64,000 bases of DNA from positions 62,001 to 126,000 of the forward strand of contig JAFZZM010000024.1 in assembly GCA_017615755.1 (NCBI GenBank), given 5' to 3'. This document shows positions 1 to 8,589 of the stretch, one piece after another; within the stretch, counting starts at the first letter, position 1, and every line of letters starts with the position of its first letter. A program made the translations under genes and the position numbers. Origin of the DNA: Clostridiales bacterium (lineage in GTDB: Bacteria; Bacillota; Clostridia; Saccharofermentanales; Saccharofermentanaceae). The notes under the pieces are model-generated. The model did not search any database. It saw nothing but the letters and a program-made list of their open reading frames with translations, and was not told the origin of the DNA.

Positions 1-801
1 AAGCCGCTCGGCCATATATACCGAACGATGGCGTCCGCCGGTACAGCCGACACCTACGGAGAGTCTGGCCTTACCTTCACGGATATAGTAGGGAATGGAA
101 AAGATGAGAAGATCCATCATCTTCTTGTAGTATTCTTTTGTCTCTTCGTGGTCTTCCAGGAATTCAACGATAGCCTGGTCCTTACCCGAAAGCATCTTCA
201 GTTCCGGAATGTAGAACGGGTTCGGAAGGAAACGCACATCACAGGTGACATCGCAGTCTCCCGGAATACCATACTTAAATCCGAAGGACTCAACATGAAT
301 GTCCATAGTGCTCAGATCTTCGACATCGATGATGTTGACAAGTTCTTCGCGAAGTCCGTTCAGATCCATCATGGAAGTATCGATAACATGTGTCGCACGG
401 GCACGGATGCCTCGCATCATGTCACGCTCTTTATCGATTGCTTCAACCAGGGACAATCCCTCGGAGAGTGGGTGCTTACGGCGTGTCTGACGATAACGGC
501 TGACCAGCACGGCATCGCTTGCCTCAAGGAAGATGATACGGTAAGGGCATCCGAGGCTCTTGATCTCCGCGATTGCCTTACCGAAGCCCTTGAGAAGTTC
601 ATTGCTTCGGATATCGACCACGAAAGCAAGCTTATTGAAGGCATACCCTTCACCGCCCTGTCCTTTTAAGAACGTGCGGGCTAATTCCGGTAATACGACC
701 GGGGGAAGATTATCGATACAAAAGTATCCCTGGTCTTCCAAGAAATGCACTGCCTGGCTTTTTCCTGCGCCGGACATTCCTGTCAGAATAATAACGTCCA
801 T
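1..801 (-). CDS. rapZ: RapZ/YvcJ family nucleotide-binding protein, 3' end beyond window
   Basis: Reads MDVIILTGMSGAGKSQAVHFLE at the start, with a Walker A P-loop (GMSGAGKS, about residues 8-15). It continues through IDNLPPVVLPELA and VVDIRSNELL to a C-terminal VGVGCTGGRHRSVYMAERL, the signature of the RapZ C-terminal domain. The family binds nucleotides and, in Enterobacteria, is an RNA adaptor controlling GlmS; in Bacillota its role is less clear but it is linked to cell-wall precursor metabolism. The ATG at 801 follows a GGAG-type site. It lies 69 bases after murB in the conserved hprK-murB-rapZ order. The gene runs off the left edge, so roughly the last few residues are missing. Confidence 0.93.
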   Translation of the reverse strand, partial: MDVIILTGMSGAGKSQAVHFLEDQGYFCIDNLPPVVLPELARTFLKGQGGEGYAFNKLAFVVDIRSNELLKGFGKAIAEIKSLGCPYRIIFLEASDAVLVSRYRQTRRKHPLSEGLSLVEAIDKERDMMRGIRARATHVIDTSMMDLNGLREELVNIIDVEDLSTMDIHVESFGFKYGIPGDCDVTCDVRFLPNPFYIPELKMLSGKDQAIVEFLEDHEETKEYYKKMMDLLIFSIPYYIREGKARLSVGVGCTGGRHRSVYMAERL

Positions 802-870
802 ATTACTCCTTCTCTCCAGATCCCGTTTTCCGATTCCCGGATCCTTTCACTCCATTGCTTCCGGATCCGT

Positions 871-1845
871 TCATCTATCCTGTGTATATCCGATTCCGAT
901 GAAGCGGACTTCCCGCTCCAGCGTAACTCCATGTTTTTCCTTTACCGCTTCTCTGACTTTCTTCGTCAGTTCATCGATATCCGCCGCGGTCGCGCCACCG
1001 ATATTGATCACGAATCCCGCGTGCTTCTCGGAAACCTGCGCACCGCCGACCGTCAATCCCTTAAGGCCGGTCTGGTCGATCAATGTTCCCGCATAGTATC
1101 CTTCAGGCCGCTTGAACATGCTTCCCGCACTCGGATAGTTCAGCGGCTGGGACTTCGTCCTCTTCTCTGTATATTCCTTGATCTGCGCCGTGATCTTATC
1201 CTTGTCACCACGATGCAGTTTCAATACAACTGTCAGGACGATACCGCCCTCTTTCATGAAACGGCTGCAGCGATATCCGAAATCGAACTCATCCCTTGTC
1301 ACCGTATACGTTTCGCCGGAAGCCGATACGCAAAGCGCCGAATCCACTACTTCCGACATATCGTGATTGTACGCGCCGGCATTCATAAATACCGCACCGC
1401 CGATCGACCCCGGGATCCCGGAAGCAAACTCCATTCCGGAAAGGCTCTGTCTGGTCGCTGCGGAAGACACCTTCGCAAGAAGAGCACCGGCATAAGCATG
1501 CATATAGACAGCATCCTTATCCTCCGGATCCTCTTCCGTCCATATGCTGGAGAATCTCTCTCCCAGACGGATCACGAGTCCGTCATACCCTTCATCCGAG
1601 ATAACCAGATTCGATCCGTTTCCCAGGATGAAATATGGTATCTTCAGTTTTTCCGCCATCTGTACGAGAATGATCACTTCGCGGAGTTCCGAAGGTTCGA
1701 TATACAGTTTAGCCGGACCACCGACACGGAATGAAGTGTGTCTGTTCATCATCTCATCCGTCTTAAACTGTTCGTCCAAAACCCAGAAACCGGCATCGCA
1801 GACGCTTTTACGGTACTCCTGGATCATCTTCTCATCCATTATCAT
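871..1845 (-). CDS. murB: UDP-N-acetylenolpyruvoylglucosamine reductase
   Basis: Cytosolic flavoenzyme that reduces UDP-GlcNAc-enolpyruvate to UDP-MurNAc with NADPH, the second committed step of peptidoglycan synthesis. The 324-residue protein has the FAD-binding N-terminal segment (HTSFRVGGPAKLYIEP, then LGNGSNLVISDEGYDGLVI), the central SGMEFASGIPGSIGGAVFMNAGAY motif, and the GSMFKRPEGYYAGTLID stretch carrying the catalytic serine. Length and spacing fit the Bacillota type II MurB. A GGGGGG ribosome site sits eight bases before the ATG. It begins 33 bases after hprK, so it is probably co-transcribed with it and with rapZ. Confidence 0.97.
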   Translation of the reverse strand: MIMDEKMIQEYRKSVCDAGFWVLDEQFKTDEMMNRHTSFRVGGPAKLYIEPSELREVIILVQMAEKLKIPYFILGNGSNLVISDEGYDGLVIRLGERFSSIWTEEDPEDKDAVYMHAYAGALLAKVSSAATRQSLSGMEFASGIPGSIGGAVFMNAGAYNHDMSEVVDSALCVSASGETYTVTRDEFDFGYRCSRFMKEGGIVLTVVLKLHRGDKDKITAQIKEYTEKRTKSQPLNYPSAGSMFKRPEGYYAGTLIDQTGLKGLTVGGAQVSEKHAGFVINIGGATAADIDELTKKVREAVKEKHGVTLEREVRFIGIGYTQDR

Positions 1846-1878
1846 TCTTTGTTCCCCCCAAGTTCCGACTTAATACGA

Positions 1879-2808
1879 TCAAGCATTCAAGCCTCCCGGG
1901 AACACTCTTGTAACCAGATCTTTCGCTGCATTGTATCCCATCTTCTTAACACGATAGTTGATCGCCGCCGCTTCGACGATGATAGCAAGGTTACGACCAG
2001 GTCCGACAGGGATCGTGATCGATGGAACGGCAATGCCCAGGATATCCGTCGTTTCGTCCGTAATACCCAGACGGTCATACGTCTTCTTCTCATCCCACAG
2101 CTCCAGGTTGATAACGAAATCGATATTCTCCTGAAGCTTAACGGAAGAAACACCGTAGAGTTCTTTTACATCGAGGATACCGATACCACGGATCTCGATC
2201 AGGTGACGGATCACCTCCGGGGCACGCCCGAGAAGCGTCGTCTCCGAAACTCTTCTGATCTCCACCTGGTCATCCGCGATCAGACGGTGACCACGCTTAA
2301 CGATCTCCAGCGCCGTCTCCGACTTACCTACACCGCTCTCGCCCAGGATCAGGATACCTTCACCGTTGACCTCGACCAGAACACCATGCATCGAAATGCG
2401 CGGAGCCAGTTCCACATTCAGATATTTCACCAGAGAACTCATGAACTCACTGGTAGCCTGATGCGTCCGAAGTACCGGAATATCCGCCTCCTTAGCCACA
2501 TCAAGCAGCTCATCGTGCGCCACGTGATTTCGTGTCAGGATCAGACACGGAATATTCTTCGCAAAAAGCGCCTGCAGTCGTTCTCTTCTCTGTTCAGAGG
2601 TCAGCTTATCCAGATACGCGTGCTCCATGTTACCGATCAGCTGGATACGGTCCGGACCGAAATGGTCATAGTATCCGGCCAGTTGAAGACCCGGTCTCGT
2701 CACATCCGCCACGTGAATACGCACCTGATTGATGTCCTTGGATGCATAGACCTCTTCCAATTCAAAAGTCTTGATGATCTCCGTGAGAAAAACACTCGAA
2801 TAGGGCAT
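1879..2808 (-). CDS. hprK: HPr kinase/phosphorylase
   Basis: Bifunctional enzyme that phosphorylates or dephosphorylates Ser46 of HPr and so sets carbon catabolite repression in Gram-positive bacteria. The C-terminal domain shows the Walker A GESGVGKS (about residues 156-163), the upstream conserved His (H141, in MHGVLVEVNGEG) and the family signature LIEIRGIGILDV. The reading frame is open upstream to 2865, but the ATG at 2808 (MPYSSVFLTE) is chosen because GGAGGAG lies directly before it and the protein then has the usual length of about 310 residues. It is first in the cluster with murB and rapZ, which ties carbon regulation to wall synthesis. Confidence 0.96.
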   Translation of the reverse strand: MPYSSVFLTEIIKTFELEEVYASKDINQVRIHVADVTRPGLQLAGYYDHFGPDRIQLIGNMEHAYLDKLTSEQRRERLQALFAKNIPCLILTRNHVAHDELLDVAKEADIPVLRTHQATSEFMSSLVKYLNVELAPRISMHGVLVEVNGEGILILGESGVGKSETALEIVKRGHRLIADDQVEIRRVSETTLLGRAPEVIRHLIEIRGIGILDVKELYGVSSVKLQENIDFVINLELWDEKKTYDRLGITDETTDILGIAVPSITIPVGPGRNLAIIVEAAAINYRVKKMGYNAAKDLVTRVFPGGLNA

Positions 2809-2896
2809 AGCATGCTCCTCCGTCAGTAAGAATGCATATACTAATTGTATACCATAATGCTTCAAAAAAGTATCTCTTTCAGATATTTCGATAAGC

Positions 2897-2979
2897 AGAG
2901 CAAAAAAGAATGTCTCTCTTGCGACTCAAACAGTTTGCTTACGCAAAACTCGTCGCTTGAGAGATTTCTTTTTTGCTCT
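2897..2979. repeat. Palindromic hairpin element, copy 1
   Basis: An imperfect 83-base palindrome. The outer arms AGAGCAAAAAAGAA (2897-2910) and TTCTTTTTTGCTCT (2966-2979) pair perfectly. Inner pairs include GCGAC (2921-2925) with GTCGC (2952-2956) and a tip of GTTTGC-TTAC-GCAAAA. A second copy lies inverted at 3628-3769, so the two flank the kinase gene. The element occupies most of the 303-base gap between hprK and the kinase; the remainder holds no evident gene. On either strand the T-rich arm could also act as a terminator. Confidence 0.8.
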
Positions 2980-3111
2980 TGCTCACTTCAAATTGCAGGA
3001 GATGCTTTTTCGAAGAAACAACAAATAAACATATGCATTTTTACTGACGTTTTGCGCTGAGCGCGTTTTTGTTTGTTAAAATACAGGGAGTGATTGTTAA
3101 GGAGTGCGGAT

Positions 3112-3621
3112 ATGAGAAAGCTGGTCATTCTAAGAGGAAATTCGGGCAGTGGCAAAACAACTGTCGCGAAGGAACTTCAGGGCATCCTGGGCAGCAACAC
3201 CATGCTCATTTCGCAGGACATGGTCAGACGTGAGATCCTTAAAGTCAGCGACGGCAAAGATACTTTGGCTCTTCCGTTTCTGAAACAGATGTTGCGGTAT
3301 GGCTATGATCACAGTGAGATCGTCATTCTGGAAGGGATCATGGTGTCTGACTGGTACCGTCCGCTTTTTGAACTTGCCGTCTCTCTTTATGGCAAAGATG
3401 TTTACGCATACTACTTCGATCTTTCTTTTGAAGAGACAGTAAAGCGCCACAAAACAAGAACAAAGGCCGGTTCTTTCGGCGAAGAAGCGATGAAAGAATG
3501 GTGGGTCGAGAAAGACTACTCCGACGTTCTAAACGAAACCACGATTAACGAAGATCAGAGCAAAGATCAAATCCTCCGAATGATTCAACAAGCAATCTCC
3601 GGTGACGAGTATTCTTTCTGA
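3112..3621 (+). CDS. P-loop small-molecule kinase-like protein (AAA_33/zeta-toxin-like fold)
   Basis: A 169-residue cytosolic P-loop protein. It has Walker A GNSGSGKTT (about residues 9-17), an ISQDMVRREIL stretch like the substrate-binding region of nucleoside and gluconate kinases, IVILEGIM as the Walker B strand, and a basic lid RHKTRTKAGSFG. This places it among AAA_33/zeta-toxin-like kinases, which phosphorylate small molecules or nucleotides; the substrate cannot be read from sequence. A TTG at 3094 is in frame, but the ATG at 3112 has AAGGAG seven bases upstream. It stands alone on the plus strand between two copies of a palindromic element. No antitoxin-like partner is adjacent, which argues against a zeta-toxin system. 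Confidence 0.8.
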   Translation: MRKLVILRGNSGSGKTTVAKELQGILGSNTMLISQDMVRREILKVSDGKDTLALPFLKQMLRYGYDHSEIVILEGIMVSDWYRPLFELAVSLYGKDVYAYYFDLSFEETVKRHKTRTKAGSFGEEAMKEWWVEKDYSDVLNETTINEDQSKDQILRMIQQAISGDEYSF

Positions 3622-3627
3622 GTTCAG

Positions 3628-3769
3628 AAGTTTCTCTTTCTAGCGAGGCTGAACAAATAAAGGCAAAAAGAAATCTCTCAGGTGGCGAGTTTTGCTTTAG
3701 CAAACTGTTTGAGCCACAAGAGAGATATTCTTTTTGCTTTAGTTTTTTAGTTCTCTGAAAGAGAAACTT
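3628..3769. repeat. Palindromic hairpin element, copy 2 (inverted relative to copy 1)
   Basis: Outer arms AAGTTTCTCTTTC (3628-3640) and GAAAGAGAAACTT (3757-3769) are perfect 13-base complements. Within them GCAAAAAGAA (3663-3672) pairs with TTCTTTTTGC (3728-3737), and GTGGC (3682-3686) with GCCAC (3713-3717). Its reverse complement matches copy 1 at 2897-2979 over the whole core. It lies between two convergent genes (kinase and EF-G-like), where it may also end transcription. Confidence 0.8.
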
Positions 3770-3779
3770 TCACTCAGGA

Positions 3780-5861
3780 TTACTCCTCTTCCTGTAAGAA
3801 AGCCTTTCTCGCTTCGATGACTTTCGCCTGTACATCGCCCGGTGCCTGCTCATAGCGTGCATGCTCGATTGTGTACCAGCCGCGACCCTGAGTCATGGAC
3901 TTGAGGTCGGTAGCGTAGGTTGCCATTTCAGCTGTCGGAACTTCGCAGTTGATGACAGAACCTGTCTCATCGCTGTCAATACCCATGATGCGGCCACGAC
4001 GCTTGTTCATGTCGCCCATGATATCACCCTGCTTATCTTCCGGAATGTGTACGGAAACAGTACTGATAGGTTCGAGGAGAACCGGATTTGCTGCCGCCAT
4101 ACCAGCTTTGAAAGCGAGGCTTGCTGCGATCTTAAATGCCATTTCCGAAGAGTCTACGTCGTGGTAAGAACCATCAACAAGAGTAGCCTTGAGGTTAACT
4201 ACCGGGAAGCCGGCGAGTGTACCCTTCTTGACCGCATCCTGCAAGCCCTTCTCAACAGCCGGGAAGAAGTTCTTCGGAACTGCACCACCGAATACCTTCT
4301 CGTCAAATACGAGCTCTTCGGAATCAGTCGGTTCGAATTCGATCCAAACGTCACCATACTGACCGTGACCGCCGGACTGTTTCTTATGCTTACCCTGGAC
4401 CTTAACCTTCTTACGGATCGCTTCACGATACGGAACACGAGGTTCTTCGAGATCAGCGTCTACGTTGAACTTGGTCTTCAGCTTGCTCTTCAGTACGGAG
4501 ATTTCCTGTTCACCGAGACCGGAGATGACCATCTGCTTGGTCTCTGCGTTATTCGTAACGGTAAATACCGGATCCTCGTCCTTCAGCTTGTTCAAGCCGG
4601 CCATGATCTTATCTTCTTCACCTCTTGCCTTCGGAACGATACCCATGGACAAGCACGGTGTCGGGAAGTTGATCTTCGTGAGTGTCACGATACGGGACTT
4701 ATCGCAGAGAGTATCATTCGTCTGTGTCAGTACCAGCTTCGCAACAGCACCGATATCACCTGCAACGACCTGATCTGTCGGGATCTGCTTCTTACCTACC
4801 ATGTAGAACAGACCACCGAGGCGCTCTTCTTTTTCTTTTACTGCGTTATATACAGTGGAGTTCGCTTTCAGAACACCTGCATAAACACGGAACAAAGAAA
4901 TTCTTCCTACGAACGGGTCAGCGATCGTCTTGAATACGAAAGCTGCCAGCGGATCCTCTTCCTTACAAACAACAGTCACCGTTTCCCCATCCGGTGTAAC
5001 ACCCTCTTGCGGTGGCTTCGTAGAGGCCGGCGGAGTATCCTTGGAAAGGCAGTTCATCAGGAATTCCACGCCCCAGTTCTTGTAAGCAGAACCACAGTAG
5101 ATCGGGTGCAGAACGCCGTCAGCAAATCCGGCATGAACACCACGACGGAACTCATCTTCGGTGAAAGGCTCACCTGCGAAATACTTCTCCATCAACTCTT
5201 CGTCGCTCTCTGCAACTACTTCGTTAACCTTGTCCTGAAGCTCGGCAACACGATCTTCAAACTCTGCCGGAAGCGGGATCTCTGTCTGTGCACCGGTCTT
5301 CTCGTCCAGTGTGAAAGCACGCTTATTCATTACGTCGACGATACCGGTCATCTTGTCACCGGTCATGATCGGCAGAGAAAGCGGGATAACGCCACGGCCG
5401 TAGCGGTTCATCATACGCTCGACTACGCCTTCGAAGTCAGCGTTCGGTTCGTCCATACGGTTCAGGAAGAAAAGGAACGGAACCTTTCTCTTATTGAGGA
5501 GTCGGATCGCTTTCTCCGAACCTACTGAAGTACCGCCCTTGGCGCTGATAACTACGATCGCGCTGCCTGCTACACGAATACCGGCCATTGTTTCACCGAG
5601 AAAATCGAAATCACCGGGTGTGTCGATGATATTCATCTTCGTGTTCTTCCACTCACATGCCGCAACGGATGTATTAAGTGAAATCTGTCGCTTCACTTCC
5701 TCCGGATCAAAATCCAGAGCCGTGTTTCCATCTACAGCGCGGCCGAGACGGTCGATTGCCTTCGCACAGAAGAGCATCGCTTCTGCCAGTGCTGTCTTAC
5801 CAGATCCGCCATGTCCTAACAATGCCATGTTACGGATCTTGTCTGCCGAATAATTGGTCAT
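3780..5861 (-). CDS. Elongation factor G-like translational GTPase (EF-G paralogue)
   Basis: A 693-residue, five-domain EF-G-type GTPase. G1 is GHGGSGKT (canonical EF-G: GHIDAGKT), G3 is DTPGDFDF (canonical DTPGHVDF, so the catalytic His position is Asp), and G4 is NRMD. Domain IV (GKHKKQSGGHGQYGDVWIEFEP) and domain V (IMGDMNKRRGRIMGID) are intact. These features put it in the EF-G-like paralogue group rather than canonical FusA, which normally sits beside rpsL/rpsG/tuf; none of those is near. Its step in translation is unknown. ATG 5861 is preferred to 5882 because the AGGAGG site lies between them. It is monocistronic, with a clear promoter carrying an 18-base palindrome. Confidence 0.92.
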   Translation of the reverse strand: MTNYSADKIRNMALLGHGGSGKTALAEAMLFCAKAIDRLGRAVDGNTALDFDPEEVKRQISLNTSVAACEWKNTKMNIIDTPGDFDFLGETMAGIRVAGSAIVVISAKGGTSVGSEKAIRLLNKRKVPFLFFLNRMDEPNADFEGVVERMMNRYGRGVIPLSLPIMTGDKMTGIVDVMNKRAFTLDEKTGAQTEIPLPAEFEDRVAELQDKVNEVVAESDEELMEKYFAGEPFTEDEFRRGVHAGFADGVLHPIYCGSAYKNWGVEFLMNCLSKDTPPASTKPPQEGVTPDGETVTVVCKEEDPLAAFVFKTIADPFVGRISLFRVYAGVLKANSTVYNAVKEKEERLGGLFYMVGKKQIPTDQVVAGDIGAVAKLVLTQTNDTLCDKSRIVTLTKINFPTPCLSMGIVPKARGEEDKIMAGLNKLKDEDPVFTVTNNAETKQMVISGLGEQEISVLKSKLKTKFNVDADLEEPRVPYREAIRKKVKVQGKHKKQSGGHGQYGDVWIEFEPTDSEELVFDEKVFGGAVPKNFFPAVEKGLQDAVKKGTLAGFPVVNLKATLVDGSYHDVDSSEMAFKIAASLAFKAGMAAANPVLLEPISTVSVHIPEDKQGDIMGDMNKRRGRIMGIDSDETGSVINCEVPTAEMATYATDLKSMTQGRGWYTIEHARYEQAPGDVQAKVIEARKAFLQEEE

Positions 5862-5896
5862 GTATTCGTCCTCCTGATTCAAACTCTAATGTGACT

Positions 5897-5925
5897 ATTA
5901 TAACCGATATTGTACACAATATCCA
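5897..5925 (-). promoter_or_regulatory. Promoter of the EF-G-like gene with palindromic operator in the spacer
   Basis: On the minus strand, -35 TGGATA (5920-5925) and -10 TATAAT (5897-5902) are 17 bases apart. The spacer holds a perfect palindrome GATATTGTACACAATATC (5906-5923), with 8-base arms around AC, that also overlaps the -35. A repressor bound there would block RNA polymerase. The regulator is not identifiable from the window. Confidence 0.65.
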
Positions 5926-6044
5926 CAAAAACTTTCATCACGGAGAAAACTTTTTTGTGATACTTAACGGCAAGTTGTCAAAAAGAACAAACACTTGCAG
6001 AAGCACCCCCGAAAAGTTGCTTTTGGAGAGGAAAAAGAACACAA

Positions 6045-6094
6045 ATCAGGACCGTCTCCCCGAAGCTTCCGCTTAGAAATGAGACGGTCCTGAT
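6045..6094 (-). terminator. Hairpin terminator downstream of the coiled-coil gene
   Basis: Perfect 14-base stem, ATCAGGACCGTCTC (6045-6058) with GAGACGGTCCTGAT (6081-6094). On the minus strand it follows the stop of the gene ending at 6155, and is followed by TTTGTGTTCTTTTTCC. The rest of the 293-base gap 5862-6154 holds the EF-G-like promoter and no gene. Confidence 0.65.
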
Positions 6095-6154
6095 CCAGAA
6101 CTACAAACTTCAAAAGTGCGGCCGGCGCACCTTTGCCAAATTATTTACGGCAGC

Positions 6155-8554
6155 TTACTTCTTGCCGCCTTCGACTTTGTTTCTCTCGAATACCATGATC
6201 ACACGGTCTTCCTTGATGGATGCAGAGCTGGCATTGAGGGACATCGCGTCACCGCCGCCCAGAGAAGCCTGAACCTTACCACCTTCGTCGTTGATCATGC
6301 TGTGCAGATGCCATCCGCCTGCAGCCTTGGCTGCCAGGATCTCCGCGATACGCTCGGAATTGACTTCACCATTGCTCAGATGCGGAACAACTACGACAGA
6401 GTATTCTTTCATACCGTCTGCGATGGAAACGGTTCCGCCCGCTGCACCGCCTACCGGCATCTTGTCCAGTCTGTCCTGCAGTTTCTTCACTGCAGCCTGT
6501 GTCTCGTTCAACTGCTTCTCTAACTCTTCTTTCGACTTCGCCATCTCTGCTAGTTCACTCTCCTTCTCTTTGAGTGCATCCTGAAGCTTGCCTTTCTCGC
6601 TCTCGGAAAGGGCGGACTCCTTCAAGGAGATCGCACGCTTCTCTGCCTTCAGGATCAATTCCTGTGCCTCGACTTCAGCCAGCTTCTTCGCGTTCTTCGA
6701 ATCGGCAATGATCGCCTTGGCGGTATCCAGATCGCTCTTCAAAGCCGCGATCTGTGTAGTATAAGCACTCTTGCTCTCTTCCTGTTCCTTCGTCATCTTG
6801 GCGATCTCTGCTTCGAGAGCACTCTTCTGCTTGGCGATGACATCGCATCCGGCCTTCGCTTCTGCCTGGAGACGGTCTTTCTCCTGCTGAGCATTCTTGA
6901 TGGCGTTCTCTGCCTCGGTCATCTTGGCCTTGGCGGCTTCTTCCATCTTCTGCTTCTCTTGCTGTGCTAAGCCGAGTACCTGAGCAGCCTCTGCATCCAG
7001 ACGGCTCTTCTCAGCCTGGGACTTCTCGAGCTCTGCCTTGGCAGCAGCATTGATCTTCGTACGTTCATCTTCTGCAGCCTTGGTGATCTGTGCTCTGGCG
7101 TCTTCCGCTTCCTTGGTGATACGGGCCTTCTCAGCCTCGGTCTCCTTCGTGATGCGGGCCTTATCCTGTTCTGCCTGAGCGATCATAGCCTGCGCCTCAG
7201 CAGCAATACGATTCTTCTCGTCCTCTGCTTCCTTAGCAAGACGTGCCTTATCCTGCTCTGCCTGAGCGATCACGGCCTGTGCTTCCGCGGCAATACGGTT
7301 TTTCTCTTCTTCCGCAGATTGCGTGATCTGTGCTCTGGCGATCTCTGCCTCCTGCGTAATGCGGGCTCTATCCTGCTCCGCCTGGGCTACCGCCGCCTGA
7401 GCTTCTTCCTGCATACGGGTTGCTTCCTGCTGCAGTGCTTCCAGAGAAAGCTTCGCCTCTGCCTCGAGACGCTTCTTTTCCTGTTCAGCGGTCTTACGGA
7501 GAGTCTCGATCTCCGCTTCGATATTCTCTTTCTCCTGGGCAACAGTCTCATAAGAAGCCTGTGTCTCATCGAGAGCCTGCTTCATGCGCTGGGATTCTTC
7601 CAGGATCTTCTGTTGCGCTTCCTGAGCCTTGTTAGCTTCATTGATGACGCGCTGCGCTTCAGCAGTATAAGCTTTCAGCTCTTCTGCTGCCTGCTTCTTC
7701 GTTTCTTCTACACTGGAAAGGACCTGCTGGGCTTCAGCCATAGCTGCCGCCTTGGCATCTTCACCTTCCTTGATCGCAGCCGCTCTGGCTTCTTCGCCCT
7801 CTTTGATCTTGGCTTTACTGATCTCGGAAGCTTCTGCCTCCAGGCGGGCACGCTCGCCCTCATAGTCATTACGGATCGCCTCCATGGACTTCGTAATTTC
7901 TTCGTATTCTTTCTTCGCCTTATCGCGCTCTTCCATCGCCGCCTTCGTTGCTTCTTCCGCTGCTAAAGCTTCATCCAGCAACTGCTGCTTACGGGCCATG
8001 GCATCTTTATATTCCTTCTGAACCTGAACGGCCAGTTTCTCTGTCTGTTTCTGGGCATCAAGAAGGATCGCTTCCTGTTCCTTCTGCGCCTGCTTGATCA
8101 TCTCATCGTGTTCCGCGGCCATTTCTTTTCTGGCCTGCTCCTTGAGTTTCTCCATCTCGGCGCCGGCGTCCTTGGAACGTTTCTTCTCGATCTCGACGGA
8201 TTCACGGAGTTCTTCCAACTCCGTCTCCAGCTGTTTTCTCTCGTCCAGCGCCTGCTTGCGGATCTCCACATATTCCGCTTCGATTCGGAGCTTCTCGGAT
8301 TCCAACTGCTGATTCAGAGTTTCGATCTCGCGCTTATTACGCGTCTTCAACTCTGCGATGACCTTCTCCTCATCACTTCGCTTCTGGTCGACTCGGCTTG
8401 CGGCTTCTTGCTCGTTACGCTTGATATTCTCATTCGCTTCTTGGCGAGCCGCTTCCTCACCTTCACGTGCAGCCTTCTGAAAGTCGTACTTACACATGAA
8501 GCAACGAGCCACGTTATCGCCCATCATAACGCCACATACTGGACACTTCTTCAT
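6155..8554 (-). CDS. Zinc-ribbon protein with very long coiled coil and DUF4177-like C-terminus
   Basis: A 799-residue protein of unknown function. Residues 1-22 form a treble-clef or zinc-ribbon knuckle (CPVCG and CFMCK). From about 25 to 700 it is almost pure charged Ala/Glu/Lys/Gln coiled coil, with a near-exact 29-residue repeat (EKNRIAAEAQA..IAQAEQDKAR) around the middle. The last 85 residues are globular (EYSVVVVPHLSNGEVNSERIAEIL..KAAGGWHLHSMI..DRVIMVFER) and resemble the DUF4177 fold. No signal peptide or membrane helix is seen, so it should be cytosolic, perhaps a scaffold. It has its own promoter and terminator. Two further short zinc-ribbon proteins are encoded just upstream on the same strand. 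Confidence 0.85.
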   Translation of the reverse strand: MKKCPVCGVMMGDNVARCFMCKYDFQKAAREGEEAARQEANENIKRNEQEAASRVDQKRSDEEKVIAELKTRNKREIETLNQQLESEKLRIEAEYVEIRKQALDERKQLETELEELRESVEIEKKRSKDAGAEMEKLKEQARKEMAAEHDEMIKQAQKEQEAILLDAQKQTEKLAVQVQKEYKDAMARKQQLLDEALAAEEATKAAMEERDKAKKEYEEITKSMEAIRNDYEGERARLEAEASEISKAKIKEGEEARAAAIKEGEDAKAAAMAEAQQVLSSVEETKKQAAEELKAYTAEAQRVINEANKAQEAQQKILEESQRMKQALDETQASYETVAQEKENIEAEIETLRKTAEQEKKRLEAEAKLSLEALQQEATRMQEEAQAAVAQAEQDRARITQEAEIARAQITQSAEEEKNRIAAEAQAVIAQAEQDKARLAKEAEDEKNRIAAEAQAMIAQAEQDKARITKETEAEKARITKEAEDARAQITKAAEDERTKINAAAKAELEKSQAEKSRLDAEAAQVLGLAQQEKQKMEEAAKAKMTEAENAIKNAQQEKDRLQAEAKAGCDVIAKQKSALEAEIAKMTKEQEESKSAYTTQIAALKSDLDTAKAIIADSKNAKKLAEVEAQELILKAEKRAISLKESALSESEKGKLQDALKEKESELAEMAKSKEELEKQLNETQAAVKKLQDRLDKMPVGGAAGGTVSIADGMKEYSVVVVPHLSNGEVNSERIAEILAAKAAGGWHLHSMINDEGGKVQASLGGGDAMSLNASSASIKEDRVIMVFERNKVEGGKK

Positions 8555-8589
8555 TGCTATTTACCCCTCATGCATCGAATTGTAAAACA

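Noticed and set aside
3112..3621. Zeta toxin of a toxin-antitoxin pair
   Set aside because: No antitoxin-like neighbour, and the P-loop fold is shared by many small-molecule kinases.
2897..3769. Terminal inverted repeats of an insertion sequence
   Set aside because: The gene between them is a kinase-like protein, not a transposase, and the elements are self-palindromic.
3861..5528. 555-codon open frame on the plus strand, antisense to the EF-G paralogue
   Set aside because: Mirror of the GTPase gene, low complexity, no start signals.
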